NCBI GenBank assembly: GCA_937928085.1 | Contig: CALFVU010000008.1 | Location: forward strand, 454,175-518,174 | Direction of reading: 5' to 3' | DNA length: 64,000 bases | Source: an uncultured bacterium | GTDB taxonomy: Bacteria; Spirochaetota; Leptospiria; Leptospirales; Leptonemataceae | Translations under genes and position numbers: made by a program | Notes under the pieces: model-generated | Seen by the model: the letters and a program-made list of their open reading frames with translations, nothing else | Told to the model about the DNA's origin: nothing | Databases searched by the model: none | Part shown: one piece after another, positions 1 to 9,155 of the stretch | How positions within the stretch are numbered: position 1 is the first letter of the stretch | Layout of the letters: the number at the start of each line of letters is the position of its first letter

Positions 1-953
1 GTTCCGGATATAACTGGCAAAGCACAAAAACTAGCTTCTAATAATGTAGTACTAAATCCAGAAAAAATATCATTTTTCCTTCCTCCGGGATGATAGTATA
101 TATCTGAATTATAATACATATAACCTACCTCTTTATTGTTAAGAAAACCTGTTAAAGTAACAATCTCGTTGAAATTGTAAACACGTATCATTTCGTGTAA
201 ATAATGATATTCGCTACCTGTTCCTACGATATTCCAGTGTATATTTTTAAGATCAATTTTTTTTTGTAGATGTTCCAGAATATAAATAATTCTTTGAATA
301 TTTTTATTTTTTGTAAGAGGTCCAATAGTTAAAATATTGATTTTATTTTTATTTTTTTTTACTAATTCTTTAAGACTTTTATCTACTTTTAAATTGTTTT
401 GATTCCATCTTAAAAAAAGTCCAAAGGGGATTTGAACTAAAATTTCTCTTGGAATTCCTTTAATTTGAGCTATTTCATAAAAATAATTCGTATAAATAAA
501 AATCTGTTTAGCTTTTCGTAAATATTTTATTAAGTTTCGTTTATAAAAAGACAATGTTTCTAAATCTACAGGATGAAGTATAATCGAATAAGGAATCCCA
601 GAATCTACAATATAAGGCATCGTTAGCCATGTATACAAAGAAATATTTCCTAAAAGAATATGTTTTATATTATAATTTTTTTTTAGTGTTTCAAATAGCG
701 AAATAAAACTTTTTATATTTTCTCTACTGGAAAAATAATTTTTTTCTTTTATAGGAAATCTATAAAGAATTATATTTTGTAAACTATTATTAAAATTGTT
801 AAGTTCTTCTTCGTTTACATATAATATGCTATCAAAGCAAATTAAAATGAGGTCTTCATCTAACCATTTTTGTACAATACCTGTATGGAAATTTTCGATA
901 CCTCCAGGATTTGGACCGAAAAAATCTGTTATAAAGAGAACTTTTTCTTTCAT
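1..953 (-). CDS. Glycosyltransferase, GT4 family (3' end outside window)
   Basis: The minus-strand frame is open from an ATG at 951-953 to the window edge, so about 317 residues are visible and the C-terminus is missing. The N-terminus reads MKEKVLFITDFFGPNPGGIE, the usual GT4 opening with a Gly-Gly loop after the first strand. The visible end carries HPGGRKNDIFSGFSTTLLEA followed by LPVISG, which matches the nucleotide-sugar-binding region of GT4 enzymes. GT4 enzymes are retaining sugar transferases that typically build surface polysaccharide or lipid-linked glycans. The donor sugar cannot be read from the sequence. The gene diverges from the lipoprotein gene at 1106, with about 150 AT-rich bases between them. 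Confidence 0.8.
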   Translation of the reverse strand, partial: MKEKVLFITDFFGPNPGGIENFHTGIVQKWLDEDLILICFDSILYVNEEELNNFNNSLQNIILYRFPIKEKNYFSSRENIKSFISLFETLKKNYNIKHILLGNISLYTWLTMPYIVDSGIPYSIILHPVDLETLSFYKRNLIKYLRKAKQIFIYTNYFYEIAQIKGIPREILVQIPFGLFLRWNQNNLKVDKSLKELVKKNKNKINILTIGPLTKNKNIQRIIYILEHLQKKIDLKNIHWNIVGTGSEYHYLHEMIRVYNFNEIVTLTGFLNNKEVGYMYYNSDIYYHPGGRKNDIFSGFSTTLLEASFCALPVISG

Positions 954-1105
954 ATAGAATTGATTATTGTTTTATATTTATACCTTAAATCAGATTATAA
1001 TTTTTTTGTAAAGAAAATAAACTTTTTAGGTAAACTAAGCAGAAATTTGTAAAAAAATAAAAAAATTTTTCCAAAACTAATCTAAAAATCATATATATAT
1101 TGTGT

Positions 1106-3937
1106 ATGATTCAAAAAATACTCTTTTTCTTTTTCATTCTTCTTATTTTTGTATGTAAAAAAAGTGATAAGAATCCAAAATTATTAAATCAAAAAGAAGA
1201 AGAAAATATAACTAGCTTTGAAATTCTCTTTCTACAAAAAGATCATGAATTTTGGGATAACATTCCCTTGGAGTTTACATTTTTTCATCTTCAGGAAAGC
1301 TATAAAAAAATTGGAATACCAAATTCATCTAATCCAGAATTTTTAGAAGATGGTTGTTTCTATTATCTGGATCCTTTTTATTTTTATAATGAATTTGGCT
1401 TATCAGTTCGTTATTGTAATTTAGAAATTTTAAAAAATTATAAATCTTTAAAAAATATTATCAATCATATAAACGAAACAATCTCTTTAGAAAACCTTAA
1501 TCTGGACACAATAGAAATTAAAAAAGTTAATCATTCATTTTTTAAAAATCAAAAATTCGAAATGATTTATAATACATTTTTAGAGTTCGATTTACAAGAA
1601 TCAAGTAATATTTATTTATTTAGTAATCGTTCTTTTGAAAAAAAACAAAAAATGTTCTTTATACCTAAAAGATTTTATGAAGTTGAATATGCGGTTTTTT
1701 TTAAAGATCATTTTGTCTTTTTTTTATACAAAAAAGATTCGAATTACTTTTATGTTAGAATTAAAGACAAAAAATTTTATGAGTCCTTTTTTAGATTACT
1801 TTTTAATCTTAAAGATTTTTTAAATAATTTTCAATTTCAAGAAAAAGAAATTTATATTTCCAAAGTTTTATTTAAAGATAAAATAAACGCTATAAGAATT
1901 TCTACAAATCAAGATTATGTATATACTTATCTTCCTACATCCAACAAATATATTTTTATATTCCCTTTTAGTCATCTTGTTTTAAATAAAGACGAAATTG
2001 AACTTGAATTTCGTAATCCTCTTCTTACTGTGTTTTTCGAGAATCCTTTGAATTTTAATCTTTATTTTAAGAAAGGTATTTTGAGAAATCATTGGATGGT
2101 TTGGGATAAAGAACAATTTATACCTTTAGAAATTTGCTTATGGAAAAAACCTTGTTCTATTCGGGATTTAAGCTATAATGATTTTGTTTTAGATATAGAA
2201 ACTTCTTCTTGTGATTTAGAAAAATTAAAGTTAACAGAGTTAAATCCTTTTGGCATAAGGCTAGAATCTTCAGTTTCTCCTTATGGAAAATTTATCGAAA
2301 TTCTAAGTTTACAAAATTGTAATAATCAAATCTATTTAAATTTTTCGGATGTTTTATTATCTTTTCCAGAAAGAATACAAGAAGGATACTATATTTTTAC
2401 AGGTTCTGACTCTTATTATTTAACAGATAAAATTCTTAGTTATGAAGAAATCACTCGCTTAAATACAAAAGACTCTATTTTAGTGGTTCAATTTTTTCCG
2501 TATAAAGAAAAAATACTTTTTAAAGGTATTCAAGAAAATTCTGAGATTTTTTTTCTTTATGGTGATAAAAATAATCAAATTTTTTCTCCAGTACATTCTT
2601 TTTCTATATTGGATGAAACGAATTGGGAGTTTCATTCTGGTGAGTGTAAAGGTTTAATCAATTGTTATATGGGAATGTCACCGGGTTTTAAAAATCCAAT
2701 CTCTAATTCCAATAAAATTTGTTTTATTTCAGAAATATTTATTGGAGGTCCAAAGACTTTTGAAGGGAAGAGGATTTCCGAGGATGAATTTATTGAATTT
2801 GAATGTATCGAGAGTGTTACGAATCATAAAAATTTTATTGAGATTAAAGAAGAAAATAAAAATTCTAAAAAGTATTATTTTCCTTCTCCTAAACCATCGA
2901 TTGATAGATTTTTAATATTTCAAAAACAACCAAGATGTATAGTTTCTGAAAATTACATTACCAATTCAAACTTCTTCATCCCTAATAGAAGTTTTTTTTA
3001 TAAAACCAATACTCAATCTATTTTTATCAGCAATTATGAGCTTTATCAATATGTAAACCATCAAATTCCTAAATCATTAAACTTTATAAAGGATTTTTCT
3101 ATCGTATTACCAACAAGAAAAAATCAAAATCTAAATGACTGCATTGGAAATGCAACACCTAACCGGAATAATATTCATAATCCTTTTTTCTTTTCTCTTG
3201 AATATGATGATAAAAATTTTACACTTGTTTCCTCTACAGGTGAATTTGTAAAAATTTATAATTCTCAAAACCAAATACTTTTCGACGACTTTGTAGAAAA
3301 AAATCAAATCGTACCATTCAATTCTACAAATTTGGGATTTAAATTTCCATACCAAAAGGATGTGATTAAAATAGTCTTTGATAACGAAGAAGAACAATAC
3401 GTAGAAGTTTTTTCGGTGGAACCTTTGTGTTTTATTGAATCTTTGCAACCAAATCAGATAGAATGGTTACGAGTATGTTTTTTAAAAGAACATAATCTTA
3501 ATTTATATTTAGAAGATTTTCAAAAACAAAGCATTTTAATCCCTTATGGAAGAAAATTTAGTTATGCTAATCTACCAGAAAACTTACAAGATTTAGAAAA
3601 ACATTTTTATCGAATTGAACCGCAAACTTGCTTCTTGATCGTAGAACCCAAAGCTAATTTATTAGACATTACTTTCAATCAACCCAAATTTCCCTTTATT
3701 GATAAGTATTTATTAACTTCTCAAAGTAATTCTTTAGGTAATGGTATAACAGATCAAGAAGCAGTACAGATCTTTAGCTATATAAATAATCAAAAAATAA
3801 AACTCTGTAGTTATGGGAATGTGGAATTTCGTAAAGTACCTTTTCGAATAACAAACAATAAAATAGCTAGAAATCAGTACGAGATTTCTAACAAATTTTT
3901 CGGAAATTTTAATTTTAATTTAGAAAATATAAGATAA
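1106..3937 (+). CDS. Large lipoprotein with three lamin-tail-like segments
   Basis: This 943-residue protein begins with a lipoprotein signal (MIQKILFFFFILLIFVC) ending in a Cys followed by a lysine-rich stretch. I chose ATG 1106 over the in-frame TTG at 1100 because it gives a normal signal peptide. Three segments resemble bacterial lamin-tail domains, in which a first strand 'ISEI' is followed by a D/E-F-I-E strand: about residue 375 (LTELNPFG ... KFIEILSL), about 538 (CFISEIFIGG ... DEFIEFECIE) and about 772 (CFIESLQP ... IEWLRVCF). Bacterial lamin-tail domains are known on surface-anchored proteins, often beside phosphoesterases or nucleases, which fits the PLD-fold lipoprotein two genes downstream. 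The rest is Phe/Lys/Asn-rich and unrecognised. It heads a run of four exported proteins with gaps of only a few bases. Function is unknown, and the domain call is by pattern only. Confidence 0.7.
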   Translation: MIQKILFFFFILLIFVCKKSDKNPKLLNQKEEENITSFEILFLQKDHEFWDNIPLEFTFFHLQESYKKIGIPNSSNPEFLEDGCFYYLDPFYFYNEFGLSVRYCNLEILKNYKSLKNIINHINETISLENLNLDTIEIKKVNHSFFKNQKFEMIYNTFLEFDLQESSNIYLFSNRSFEKKQKMFFIPKRFYEVEYAVFFKDHFVFFLYKKDSNYFYVRIKDKKFYESFFRLLFNLKDFLNNFQFQEKEIYISKVLFKDKINAIRISTNQDYVYTYLPTSNKYIFIFPFSHLVLNKDEIELEFRNPLLTVFFENPLNFNLYFKKGILRNHWMVWDKEQFIPLEICLWKKPCSIRDLSYNDFVLDIETSSCDLEKLKLTELNPFGIRLESSVSPYGKFIEILSLQNCNNQIYLNFSDVLLSFPERIQEGYYIFTGSDSYYLTDKILSYEEITRLNTKDSILVVQFFPYKEKILFKGIQENSEIFFLYGDKNNQIFSPVHSFSILDETNWEFHSGECKGLINCYMGMSPGFKNPISNSNKICFISEIFIGGPKTFEGKRISEDEFIEFECIESVTNHKNFIEIKEENKNSKKYYFPSPKPSIDRFLIFQKQPRCIVSENYITNSNFFIPNRSFFYKTNTQSIFISNYELYQYVNHQIPKSLNFIKDFSIVLPTRKNQNLNDCIGNATPNRNNIHNPFFFSLEYDDKNFTLVSSTGEFVKIYNSQNQILFDDFVEKNQIVPFNSTNLGFKFPYQKDVIKIVFDNEEEQYVEVFSVEPLCFIESLQPNQIEWLRVCFLKEHNLNLYLEDFQKQSILIPYGRKFSYANLPENLQDLEKHFYRIEPQTCFLIVEPKANLLDITFNQPKFPFIDKYLLTSQSNSLGNGITDQEAVQIFSYINNQKIKLCSYGNVEFRKVPFRITNNKIARNQYEISNKFFGNFNFNLENIR

Positions 3938-3940
3938 TAT

Positions 3941-5386
3941 ATGAAGATATTTTATAAAATTATTATATTATTTATTATTTTATCTTTGCCTTGTGAAATC
4001 CAAACACAAAAACATTTAACTATCAACAATTTTGAGTATTCAATTTATCAGAGTATATTTCAAACCAATTTTCAGGAAGGTCAAGTAAAAGAAAAAAACA
4101 TACAAAATGCTATGTTTGCAGGTTTTGAGTACTTTTATAAAAATTCTTATGATCAAGAAAATTACTTCTTGGTACAATTACATCAATTAATTTTATATAA
4201 TTTTCAATTTTTAGAGGATAAAGAAATCCTTAGAATTCATAAACAAGAGTCCCACAAAATTTATTTATATCATCTTAATTCTTCTTTTATTAGTGTTTAT
4301 TACAAAAACATTTTTTTATTGCTTGGATACATAAATCCATACAGATCGATTATACAAAATCATTCCGAAGAACGTTTAATTTTTAAAAAAATATCGGTGT
4401 ATCCTTCTCTAGATTTACGATTGGAATTAGAAAATCATATTTTTACTTTTTCTCCTTTATTTCTTTATAATAAAGAACAAAAATTTGTTTTTTACAATGA
4501 AGAAAAAGATCTAGCGCTAATTCATTATTTTAAAAAAGAAAATTTTTCTTTAGAAATCAATCAACATAATTTAAACCATAAAATTCATTACACTTTTATC
4601 AGTCGCTGGTTTGATATGTATTTAAATTATTATTATGTTTTTCAGGAGAATCTTTACTTAAATCAAAAAAATTTCTTAGATCTTAATTTTTATGATTACC
4701 ATCTGGTATATAAAATAAACCCTTTGATCATTCGATTTCAAATCAGTCAAAGTTTGGGAACTTTTTCTAAAGACAAATATTTTTATAAAATTAAAGGAAA
4801 TCGATTTTACGTTTATATAGATTTTTTGTATAAATATTTTCAGTTTAATGTGGAAGTAGGAAAATCAGATCCATCGAAATGGAATAAGCTCTTAAAAAAA
4901 TGGGAATTTTATGGTTTTACTTCTATCCATAGTGATTATATATCAACTCTTCAGATGAGTGGAACTTATAAAATAAGTCCAAATTATGAAATATGCTATA
5001 ACGTAAAAAATCATTGCGAAGCAATTGAATATTTGATTAGTGATTTTCACTTTATACATCCTGCCAATTTCGGTTACATAGGACTTAAGTTTTTTTATGA
5101 TGTTTTTCAGTTTTTAGTTTCAGCTGGTTATTATCAAAATACTTTTTTGGAACAAAAAGATCCAATAAAAAAATATGAATCGTTTCAGAATTTATCTTAT
5201 TATTTAATCGAGAAAAAAAAAGATTTGAAACTTGAAATCATAGAACCAAATCTTTCAATAATGATCAATTCAAATAAAATAAAAGCAAATTTTACTTATT
5301 CGAGATTATTCAAAAATGATTATGAATCAAAAAAATTTCGTTTTGTAAGTCATAGTATTCTTTTGTCTTTTTTATATCATTTTTAA
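3941..5386 (+). CDS. Probable outer-membrane beta-barrel protein, unknown function
   Basis: This 481-residue protein has a cleavable-looking signal peptide (MKIFYKIIILFIILSLPCEI, followed by QTQKH). The body alternates aromatic and polar residues in many short strands, contains no long hydrophobic helix, and ends in ...LLSFLYHF with a C-terminal Phe, the usual signature of an outer-membrane barrel recognised by BamA. I recognise no family. It starts 3 bases after the lamin-tail lipoprotein and is followed by the PLD-fold lipoprotein, so the three are probably co-transcribed and may act together at the cell surface. A Cys inside the signal region could instead indicate lipidation, but it is not followed by a typical lipoprotein start. 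Confidence 0.6.
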   Translation: MKIFYKIIILFIILSLPCEIQTQKHLTINNFEYSIYQSIFQTNFQEGQVKEKNIQNAMFAGFEYFYKNSYDQENYFLVQLHQLILYNFQFLEDKEILRIHKQESHKIYLYHLNSSFISVYYKNIFLLLGYINPYRSIIQNHSEERLIFKKISVYPSLDLRLELENHIFTFSPLFLYNKEQKFVFYNEEKDLALIHYFKKENFSLEINQHNLNHKIHYTFISRWFDMYLNYYYVFQENLYLNQKNFLDLNFYDYHLVYKINPLIIRFQISQSLGTFSKDKYFYKIKGNRFYVYIDFLYKYFQFNVEVGKSDPSKWNKLLKKWEFYGFTSIHSDYISTLQMSGTYKISPNYEICYNVKNHCEAIEYLISDFHFIHPANFGYIGLKFFYDVFQFLVSAGYYQNTFLEQKDPIKKYESFQNLSYYLIEKKKDLKLEIIEPNLSIMINSNKIKANFTYSRLFKNDYESKKFRFVSHSILLSFLYHF

Positions 5387-5393
5387 ATATTTG

Positions 5394-5402
5394 GGAGGTG
5401 AT
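5394..5402 (+). promoter_or_regulatory. Near-perfect Shine-Dalgarno for the PLD lipoprotein
   Basis: GGAGGTGAT stands directly before ATG 5403 and is complementary over nine bases to the usual 16S rRNA 3' end. Most genes in this window have weak or no Shine-Dalgarno, so this one stands out. It also decides the start: ATG 5403 rather than the in-frame TTG at 5391, which lies upstream of it. Confidence 0.75.
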
Positions 5403-7121
5403 ATGCATCGAATAAGTTTTTTATTTTTGCTCCTTACTTTTTGTAAACCTGCTATAGATAAAAAACTCTTATTATTACAATCGATTTTAGAAGAGAAACA
5501 AATCAAATATATGTTTACGGATCCTTATGACTACGAAAATAATGTAAAAATACAAAATCAAATTGTAGAAATCATTCAAAATTCAAAAAAAGAAATTTAT
5601 ATATTTTGTTATGGATTAGACGATGAAAAAATCATAAATGCAATTTTAAATGCCTATAATAGAGGCATTCAAATTAAGATTATTGGTTCACCAGATCAAA
5701 ATTATGAGCAATTGATTCATTTAGGAATTCCATATGAAATCAGGCAACAATCAAATCTACAACATATTAAGATGATATTATCAGATAGAACTCATCTACT
5801 TTCTGGAACTGGTAATTTTACAAAAAGTGATATTTTTTATAGTTCTAATTTGTTTTTTCAACTTCAGATTCCAGAGAATATTGGTAATTTAATCATAAAA
5901 AAATTTTATGAACTAAATTATGATCATCCTATCATAATTCATAATGAATTTTATAAGATCAAGATTCTTCAGTCTCCAAAAAATGGAGTCTCAATTCAAT
6001 CTATCTTAACGAATGCAATTTTGAATGCAAAAGAATCAGTACATTTTTTTATTTATCATTTTTACGATCCAGTTCTTATGAATTCTCTTAATTATAAATC
6101 TAATCAAATTCTCATCACAGGAATCGTAGACTCAATTAATTTGAAAAAAGATAATGATTTTCTAAATAAGCTTTTACAAACTGATTCAAATTTGTGGATT
6201 TATCAAGAAAATTACCAAACGACTTATTTAGATCAAAACTTTAATTCACGAGGTGGAAAATTACATCATAAAACTCTTATCATAGATGATAAACTTTACA
6301 CTGGATCATTTAATTTTAGCTTAAATGCAAGAGATTCAAATTCAGAAATTTTTTTTGAAATATATGATCCTTATCAAATCCATAATCTAAAAAAACAATA
6401 CCAAAAGATTTTTAATCATTCTTCTTTGATCATAAAAAATAAAAATATTCCTATACCTAATGATACATATATTGCTAATTTAAATTTTTGTATGCAGACA
6501 CAAGGAGATGGTTTTTATTTTTCGAATAAAAATGCATTTTTTTTTATGGAATATATCAACAATTCTGATTGTCCAACTCTTAGAAATGCCTATTCAACTG
6601 GAATTGTATCTAACCCTTCAGATGGATTTTTTTATCATAATGGGATTAGCACAAAGAATTTTATGAACCCAAAAACTTTATTTTTTAATAATTCTATGTT
6701 ATCTGAATATCTTAATAATTGTACTTCGATTTTTTGTGATTTTTGCGAAAATTTTCATTGTGATTTTTTTAAGATTCTTTTTTTCAATCCTAGTGCTAAA
6801 GTATTTGTTTCTACCCTTGATTTTTTATCAGGCGAGTTTTTAATCTGGAACGGTAAACAAATACTTAAAGGAAAAGTAGTTCAAAAAATTTTTAATGAAG
6901 ATAAATTTTATTATCAGTTTAAAGCTTATACTATAAATGAAGTTTTTTTTAGCGGTTCTTTAGAAGAATTGATCATTTTTTTTAGACAGAATGATTTTTT
7001 ATATATAGGTTGTGTTCAAAAAAACCAATTAAGAAAAAATTTGTTTACATTTTTGACTTTATATGAATGGTACTCAGAGAAAATTTATGATTGGAAACAA
7101 ATATGCTATTATATAGAATAA
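5403..7121 (+). CDS. Phospholipase-D-fold lipoprotein
   Basis: This 572-residue lipoprotein has signal MHRISFLFLLLTFC with the Cys followed by KPA. It carries two HxKx4D motifs of the PLD superfamily: HIKMILSD at about residue 121 and HHKTLIIDD at about residue 288. The second is followed by GSFNFSLNARDSNSE, the typical GS/N-F-N continuation, and the first by GTGNFT. Both catalytic His/Lys pairs are present, so a phosphodiesterase, either nuclease or lipase, is expected. Single-chain PLD proteins with this layout often act as nucleases. The C-terminal 230 residues are Cys- and Phe-rich and match nothing I know. The gene sits in the exported-protein operon with a lamin-tail lipoprotein, an association known for bacterial lamin-tail proteins. 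Substrate is unknown. Confidence 0.8.
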   Translation: MHRISFLFLLLTFCKPAIDKKLLLLQSILEEKQIKYMFTDPYDYENNVKIQNQIVEIIQNSKKEIYIFCYGLDDEKIINAILNAYNRGIQIKIIGSPDQNYEQLIHLGIPYEIRQQSNLQHIKMILSDRTHLLSGTGNFTKSDIFYSSNLFFQLQIPENIGNLIIKKFYELNYDHPIIIHNEFYKIKILQSPKNGVSIQSILTNAILNAKESVHFFIYHFYDPVLMNSLNYKSNQILITGIVDSINLKKDNDFLNKLLQTDSNLWIYQENYQTTYLDQNFNSRGGKLHHKTLIIDDKLYTGSFNFSLNARDSNSEIFFEIYDPYQIHNLKKQYQKIFNHSSLIIKNKNIPIPNDTYIANLNFCMQTQGDGFYFSNKNAFFFMEYINNSDCPTLRNAYSTGIVSNPSDGFFYHNGISTKNFMNPKTLFFNNSMLSEYLNNCTSIFCDFCENFHCDFFKILFFNPSAKVFVSTLDFLSGEFLIWNGKQILKGKVVQKIFNEDKFYYQFKAYTINEVFFSGSLEELIIFFRQNDFLYIGCVQKNQLRKNLFTFLTLYEWYSEKIYDWKQICYYIE

Positions 7122-7894
7122 TTGCTTTGTTTTTTTTTATTTTTCCTATATTTGCAGATGTAAAGGTCCATCTTTACTATTATCGTCTTCCCTTTTTGAC
7201 AAATCAGATGATTCATCAACCCATGATTAGAAAAAAATATCGGGATTCTTTTCTTCATTTTTATGAAATTCATAAATTTTATTCTAAGGAAGAAACAGCT
7301 TTTTTTTATATTCATTTTCCCACCGAAATTTCGTTTTTACAAAATCAAAATCAACTTAAAGAATATATCGAATTCTATTTATATGTGTTAAAGAATTACC
7401 AATTTGATGGAATATCCTTTTTGTCTTTGAATTCCGGATTAATAAATCAGGACATTCTTTCTATAATCGATCAAATCAAACCTTTTAGAGATAAAATTGT
7501 TTGCTTTGATTGTTTAGAAAGTTTTAGTTACTTATATAAAAGAAACATATCCCATTACTTTCAAAAGATCAAGATGATGAATATGTTTTTTAAAAATTGT
7601 AAAATTTATGATGAATCCCTAAAAAAATTCTTTTATATTGAAGAAGACACAAATCTATGGACTCTTTACATTAATCGAAATTGTTTAAAAGATGAGGTTA
7701 TTGAACAATTAAAAAGACAAGATAAAAAAACGTTTATTTTATTTTTAGAAGGGAATAATGAGTTCTATAAAATTTTTAAAAATGCCAGTATCTATATCTG
7801 TCATACAGATTCTAATTATTTTTGTAAAATATCGATTGTGTTTCGAGAAGGTAATATCATTTCAGTTGAGCAAAATTTTATCAATCTTTTTTAG
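7103..7894 (+). CDS. Secreted protein of unknown function
   Basis: The start is ATG 7103, which gives signal peptide MLLYRIIALFFFIFPIFA followed by DVK and overlaps the preceding PLD gene by 19 bases. The in-frame TTG at 7091 would spoil the signal. The mature protein has about 245 residues and no recognised domain. The stretch NYQFDGISFLSLNSG at about residue 100 faintly recalls the DGxxxD strand of TIM-barrel glycosidases (GH18-like), but the catalytic acids are not in the right pattern, so I do not call that family. It is the last member of the exported-protein run and is followed 2 bases later by coaE, so transcription probably continues. Confidence 0.55.
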   Translation: MLLYRIIALFFFIFPIFADVKVHLYYYRLPFLTNQMIHQPMIRKKYRDSFLHFYEIHKFYSKEETAFFYIHFPTEISFLQNQNQLKEYIEFYLYVLKNYQFDGISFLSLNSGLINQDILSIIDQIKPFRDKIVCFDCLESFSYLYKRNISHYFQKIKMMNMFFKNCKIYDESLKKFFYIEEDTNLWTLYINRNCLKDEVIEQLKRQDKKTFILFLEGNNEFYKIFKNASIYICHTDSNYFCKISIVFREGNIISVEQNFINLF

Positions 7895-7896
7895 GA

Positions 7897-8514
7897 ATGA
7901 ATTTTCAAAATTTTAGTATTTCTATTGGATTAACAGGAACTCTAGGATCAGGAAAATCAACAGTTTCTAAAATTTTAAATCAAAAAAATTGTTTGATTAT
8001 TGATACGGATAAAATCGCAAAAAACTTATATAGTTTATCGAAAAATAAGAAAAAATTGATTGATCAATTTGGTATTTATTGTTTTGATGAAAAAGGTAGA
8101 TTAAATTCAAAGTTTTTAGCAGATGTTGTTTTTAAAAATAAAGAAAATTTATTTTGGTTGGAGGCGTTAATACATCCACAAGTAAGAGATCGTATTAAAA
8201 AATATAAAGATAGATTTAAAAATAAAAATAAAATTTTAGTTTTTGAAGTGCCGTTACTTTTTGAGGCAAACTTAGATAAGGAAGATCTCTTTCATTTTAT
8301 TATTGTTGTGGATGCACCTTTATCGATTCGAAAAAAACGAGTTCTAGAAAGTAGACATTGGACAGAAGAGGAGTTTATGGAAAGAGAAAGTAGACAAATG
8401 GATCCTCAATTAAAAAAACAAAAAGCTCATTTTGTGATAGAGAACAGAAGCACTATAGAAGAGCTGGAGAGCCAAATCGATACTATGTTAAAACAAATTC
8501 ATTCGGAGTTGTAA
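7897..8514 (+). CDS. coaE: Dephospho-CoA kinase
   Basis: CoaE phosphorylates the 3'-hydroxyl of dephospho-CoA with ATP, the last step of coenzyme A synthesis, in the cytosol. The 205-residue length is typical. The N-terminus has the P-loop GLTGTLGSGKST (about residues 11-22), followed by DTDKIAKNLY for the CoA-binding Asp. VFEVPLLFEA and the lid region RVLESRHWTEEEFMERESRQ are family hallmarks. ATG 7897 lies 2 bases after the preceding stop, and the gene is followed 1 base later by the SPOR-domain gene, so it belongs to one transcription unit. Confidence 0.95.
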   Translation: MNFQNFSISIGLTGTLGSGKSTVSKILNQKNCLIIDTDKIAKNLYSLSKNKKKLIDQFGIYCFDEKGRLNSKFLADVVFKNKENLFWLEALIHPQVRDRIKKYKDRFKNKNKILVFEVPLLFEANLDKEDLFHFIIVVDAPLSIRKKRVLESRHWTEEEFMERESRQMDPQLKKQKAHFVIENRSTIEELESQIDTMLKQIHSEL

Positions 8515-8515
8515 T

Positions 8516-9082
8516 ATGAAAAACAGAATTTTTTATGTAATTCATTTAGATACAGAGAGAATCCTAATTTTAATTTTTATATTTTTTTTATTTATTTCCA
8601 CTAGTTTTTTTATTGGATTAAAAATTGGTAGAATGACTAACATAAATACAGAGATTACTTTGCCATCTCCAGTAATTACAGAATCTAAAGAAAAAGAAAT
8701 GAAACTAATAGAAGAAAAAAATCTTACTAAAGAAAGGGATCAAATTAATCAACGAACCATACCATTAGATGAATTAAAAAAATCTGAAAATGAAACTTTA
8801 TTATCTAGTGAGAAAAAATTAGAAGAAACTAAAGCTTTGGAAAACAAAACTGTAAATAAAGAACAAAACTATACCATCCAAATTGGAGCCTATAAGAATA
8901 AAGAAGAAGCAAATCTAGTTTTTTCTAAACTAAAAAAAAATGGTATTGAATCTTATTTGCAAAAAAAAAATAAATATTACGTAATTTATGCAAAAGCTAA
9001 TTCCACACAAGAACTAAACATAACAAAAAAAGAATTACAAAAACTAAACATTAAAGATGTGATTATATATAAAAATAAATAA
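8516..9082 (+). CDS. SPOR-domain inner-membrane protein
   Basis: This 188-residue bitopic protein has a short cytoplasmic N-terminus, one membrane helix (about residues 17-37, LILIFIFFLFISTSFFIGL), a Lys/Glu-rich periplasmic linker (40-115) and a C-terminal SPOR domain. The SPOR domain begins with YTIQIGAYKNKEEA and continues with VFSKLKKNGIESYLQ and YYVIYA. SPOR domains bind peptidoglycan strands lacking stem peptides at division sites, so a role in septation or wall remodelling is likely but inferred. It follows coaE by 1 base. Confidence 0.85.
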   Translation: MKNRIFYVIHLDTERILILIFIFFLFISTSFFIGLKIGRMTNINTEITLPSPVITESKEKEMKLIEEKNLTKERDQINQRTIPLDELKKSENETLLSSEKKLEETKALENKTVNKEQNYTIQIGAYKNKEEANLVFSKLKKNGIESYLQKKNKYYVIYAKANSTQELNITKKELQKLNIKDVIIYKNK

Positions 9083-9155
9083 AATTTTTTTCAATAGTTC
9101 TAATTCTTTATAAAAAAACTTGATTTTTTATGAAAGAAAATGAATTTTATTCATT

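Noticed and set aside
870..1052. Short plus-strand frame across the divergent GT4/lipoprotein region
   Set aside because: It lies mostly antisense to the start of the glycosyltransferase and has no ribosome-binding site.
3131..3448. Minus-strand open frame inside the lamin-tail lipoprotein gene
   Set aside because: It is a low-complexity reverse-strand shadow of an AT-rich gene with no initiation signal.
7103..7894. GH18-type glycosidase call for the small secreted protein
   Set aside because: A single DGIS strand is not enough, and the catalytic DxxDxDxE pattern is absent.
9106..9136. Inverted repeat as a terminator after the SPOR gene
   Set aside because: The stem is almost purely A-T and is not followed by a U run. 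It is likely chance in AT-rich DNA.
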